From: M30B53 sp964600785
GTDB lineage: Bacteria > Planctomycetota > Planctomycetia > Pirellulales > UBA1268
Reading direction: 5' to 3'
DNA length: 6,367 nucleotides
Assembly: GCA_964600785.1 (NCBI GenBank)
Contig: CAZRKH010000036.1
Location: 1-6,367 of the forward strand
Shown: in pieces, positions 5,889 through 6,367 of the stretch
Layout: each line of letters opens with the position of its first letter
How positions within the stretch are numbered: position 1 is the stretch's first letter
The notes under the pieces: generated by a model
The model's input: the letters and a program-made list of their open reading frames with translations, nothing else
The model's database searches: none
What the model was told of the DNA's origin: nothing
Made by a program: the position numbers and the translations under genes

Positions 5889-5909
5889 GGCCCGGGTGAA
5901 ACCTGGGCC
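5889..5909 (-). terminator. Hairpin after tRNA-Cys, possible terminator or processing stem
   Basis: A 9-position stem with a 3-nt loop (arms 5889-5897 and 5901-5909, loop 5898-5900) lies 12 nt beyond the tRNA 3' end on the minus strand. In that direction it has one A/C mismatch. It is followed by a G-run and only later by TTTTT (around 5870-5874), so it is not a textbook intrinsic terminator. If it does not stop transcription, the tRNA and the archease-rtcB operon could share a transcript. Confidence 0.35.
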
Positions 5910-5921
5910 ACCGTCTGAAAG

Positions 5922-5993
5922 AGGCTCCGGTCGGAGTCGAACCGACGATGGCGGATTTGCAATCCGCTGCCTTAGCCACTTGGCTACGGAGCC
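5922..5993 (-). tRNA. tRNA-Cys (anticodon GCA)
   Basis: The minus strand folds as a full 72-nt cloverleaf. The acceptor stem is GGCTCCG (5987-5993) with CGGAGCC (5923-5929); the D arm is GCC/GGC; the anticodon stem GCGGA/TCCGC encloses TTGCAAA, giving anticodon GCA; the T arm GTCGG/CCGAC encloses TTCGACT. The discriminator base is U (position 5922), the known identity base of tRNA-Cys. CCA is not encoded and must be added after transcription. It delivers cysteine to UGC and UGU codons. Confidence 0.97.
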
Positions 5994-6005
5994 GTCATGT
6001 TCAGA

Positions 6006-6035
6006 ACGCTACGGGAGCCCGGCCGGTCGGGTCAA
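6006..6035 (-). promoter_or_regulatory. Probable promoter of tRNA-Cys
   Basis: On the minus strand TTGACC (6030-6035; five of six matches to TTGACA) is followed after 18 nt by TAGCGT (6006-6011; three of six matches to TATAAT). Transcription would begin a few bases before the tRNA 5' end at 5993. The -35 is good and the -10 poor, so confidence is moderate. Confidence 0.4.
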
Positions 6036-6045
6036 GTTCAATCGG

Positions 6046-6060
6046 CCCGGGAAACCCGGG
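6046..6060. repeat. CCCGGG hairpin between tRNA-Cys and gnd
   Basis: CCCGGG (6046-6051) and CCCGGG (6055-6060) are separated by AAA and can form a 6-bp stem. It lies between two divergent genes, so a terminator role is unlikely; it may be a chance GC-rich structure. Confidence 0.3.
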
Positions 6061-6091
6061 GGACCGGGGCATGTGGTCGCCGCGGGGGTCT

Positions 6092-6106
6092 GCCGATATA
6101 GTCGGC
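6092..6106 (+). promoter_or_regulatory. Possible gnd promoter with embedded inverted repeat
   Basis: TATAGT (6097-6102) is a five-of-six match to a -10 element 39 nt before the gnd ATG. It is enclosed by the inverted repeat GCCGA (6092-6096) and TCGGC (6102-6106), which could be an operator covering the -10 region. No strong -35 hexamer is present at the expected distance (TGGTCG at 6074-6079 matches TTGACA at only three positions). Confidence 0.35.
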
Positions 6107-6141
6107 GGCTCCCTTTCCCTGCCGCAGGAGCCTCCCCGAGC

Positions 6142-6367
6142 ATGAGCAACGCCGGAACGTGCGATATCGGACTGATTGGCCTGGCTGTCATGGGCGAAAA
6201 CCTCGCCCTCAATATCGCCAGCCGTGGATACCGCATCGCCGTTTACAACCGCACCACGAGCGTCACCGACGCCTTCACCGCGGGGCGGGGCCAGCAGCCG
6301 GGCGTCGTGGGCTGTCATACGCTCGCCGACCTGGTGGCGGCGCTCAAGCCGCCGCGGAAGGTGATGA
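6142..6367 (+). CDS. gnd: 6-phosphogluconate dehydrogenase, decarboxylating (3' partial)
   Basis: Only the first 75 codons are present; the gene runs off the right edge. The product oxidises and decarboxylates 6-phosphogluconate to ribulose 5-phosphate, making NADPH in the oxidative pentose phosphate pathway. The N-terminus shows the Rossmann nucleotide-binding motif GLIGLAVMGENLALN (10-24), closely matching the family's GLAVMG signature, followed by VYNRT (34-38), where the Asn-Arg-Thr after the second strand is typical of NADP+-preferring members. AGGAG (6126-6130) lies 11 nt before the ATG, a rather long spacing. It is divergent from tRNA-Cys and is not in an operon with the other genes shown. 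The catalytic domain cannot be checked here. Confidence 0.93.
   Translation, partial: MSNAGTCDIGLIGLAVMGENLALNIASRGYRIAVYNRTTSVTDAFTAGRGQQPGVVGCHTLADLVAALKPPRKVM

Noticed and set aside
5456..5899. Plus-strand frame opposite the uncharacterised small gene
   Set aside because: It lacks a good ribosome binding site and resembles no family, whereas the minus-strand frame has a strong GGAGG and operon context. I could not rule it out by homology.

Overview
This is a GC-rich bacterial window (roughly two thirds G+C by eye) with compact gene spacing, several 4-nt start/stop overlaps and no sign of mobile elements, CRISPR arrays or rRNA. The gene content and protein style suggest a planctomycete, perhaps of the Pirellulales. 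That is an impression from family resemblance, not something the sequence proves.

Layout from left to right. (1) 1-1275, plus strand: the C-terminal half of an FtsX/MacB-type ABC transporter permease, cut by the window edge. (2) 1276-1458: a 183-nt gap with a 7-bp inverted repeat and no convincing promoter. (3) 1459-3532, plus strand: a tight three-gene operon. It encodes an HPF/RaiA-like ribosome hibernation factor fused to a cold-shock domain, an alpha/beta hydrolase of the dienelactone hydrolase type, and a phosphoribosyltransferase. The genes are joined by ATGA and GTGA overlaps, each with a good Shine-Dalgarno sequence. (4) 3522-5764, minus strand, converging on the previous operon and overlapping it by 11 nt: a small unrecognised Met/His-rich protein, archease, and the RNA ligase RtcB, transcribed in that order. 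(5) 5922-5993, minus strand: tRNA-Cys(GCA). (6) 6142 to the end, plus strand: the start of 6-phosphogluconate dehydrogenase (gnd).

How the genes may work together. RtcB joins 2',3'-cyclic phosphate and 5'-OH RNA ends, and archease speeds its guanylylation, so the minus-strand operon is an RNA-repair unit. The plus-strand operon pairs a ribosome-silencing factor with a hydrolase and a phosphoribosyltransferase. Comparable domains belong to dormancy regulons elsewhere, so a role in starvation or stress is a reasonable inference. The two operons meet tail to tail over a duplicated 27-nt element that extends the phosphoribosyltransferase C-terminus. The least explained item is the small protein ahead of archease: it has the only strong ribosome binding site in the minus-strand operon and its end overlaps the archease start.
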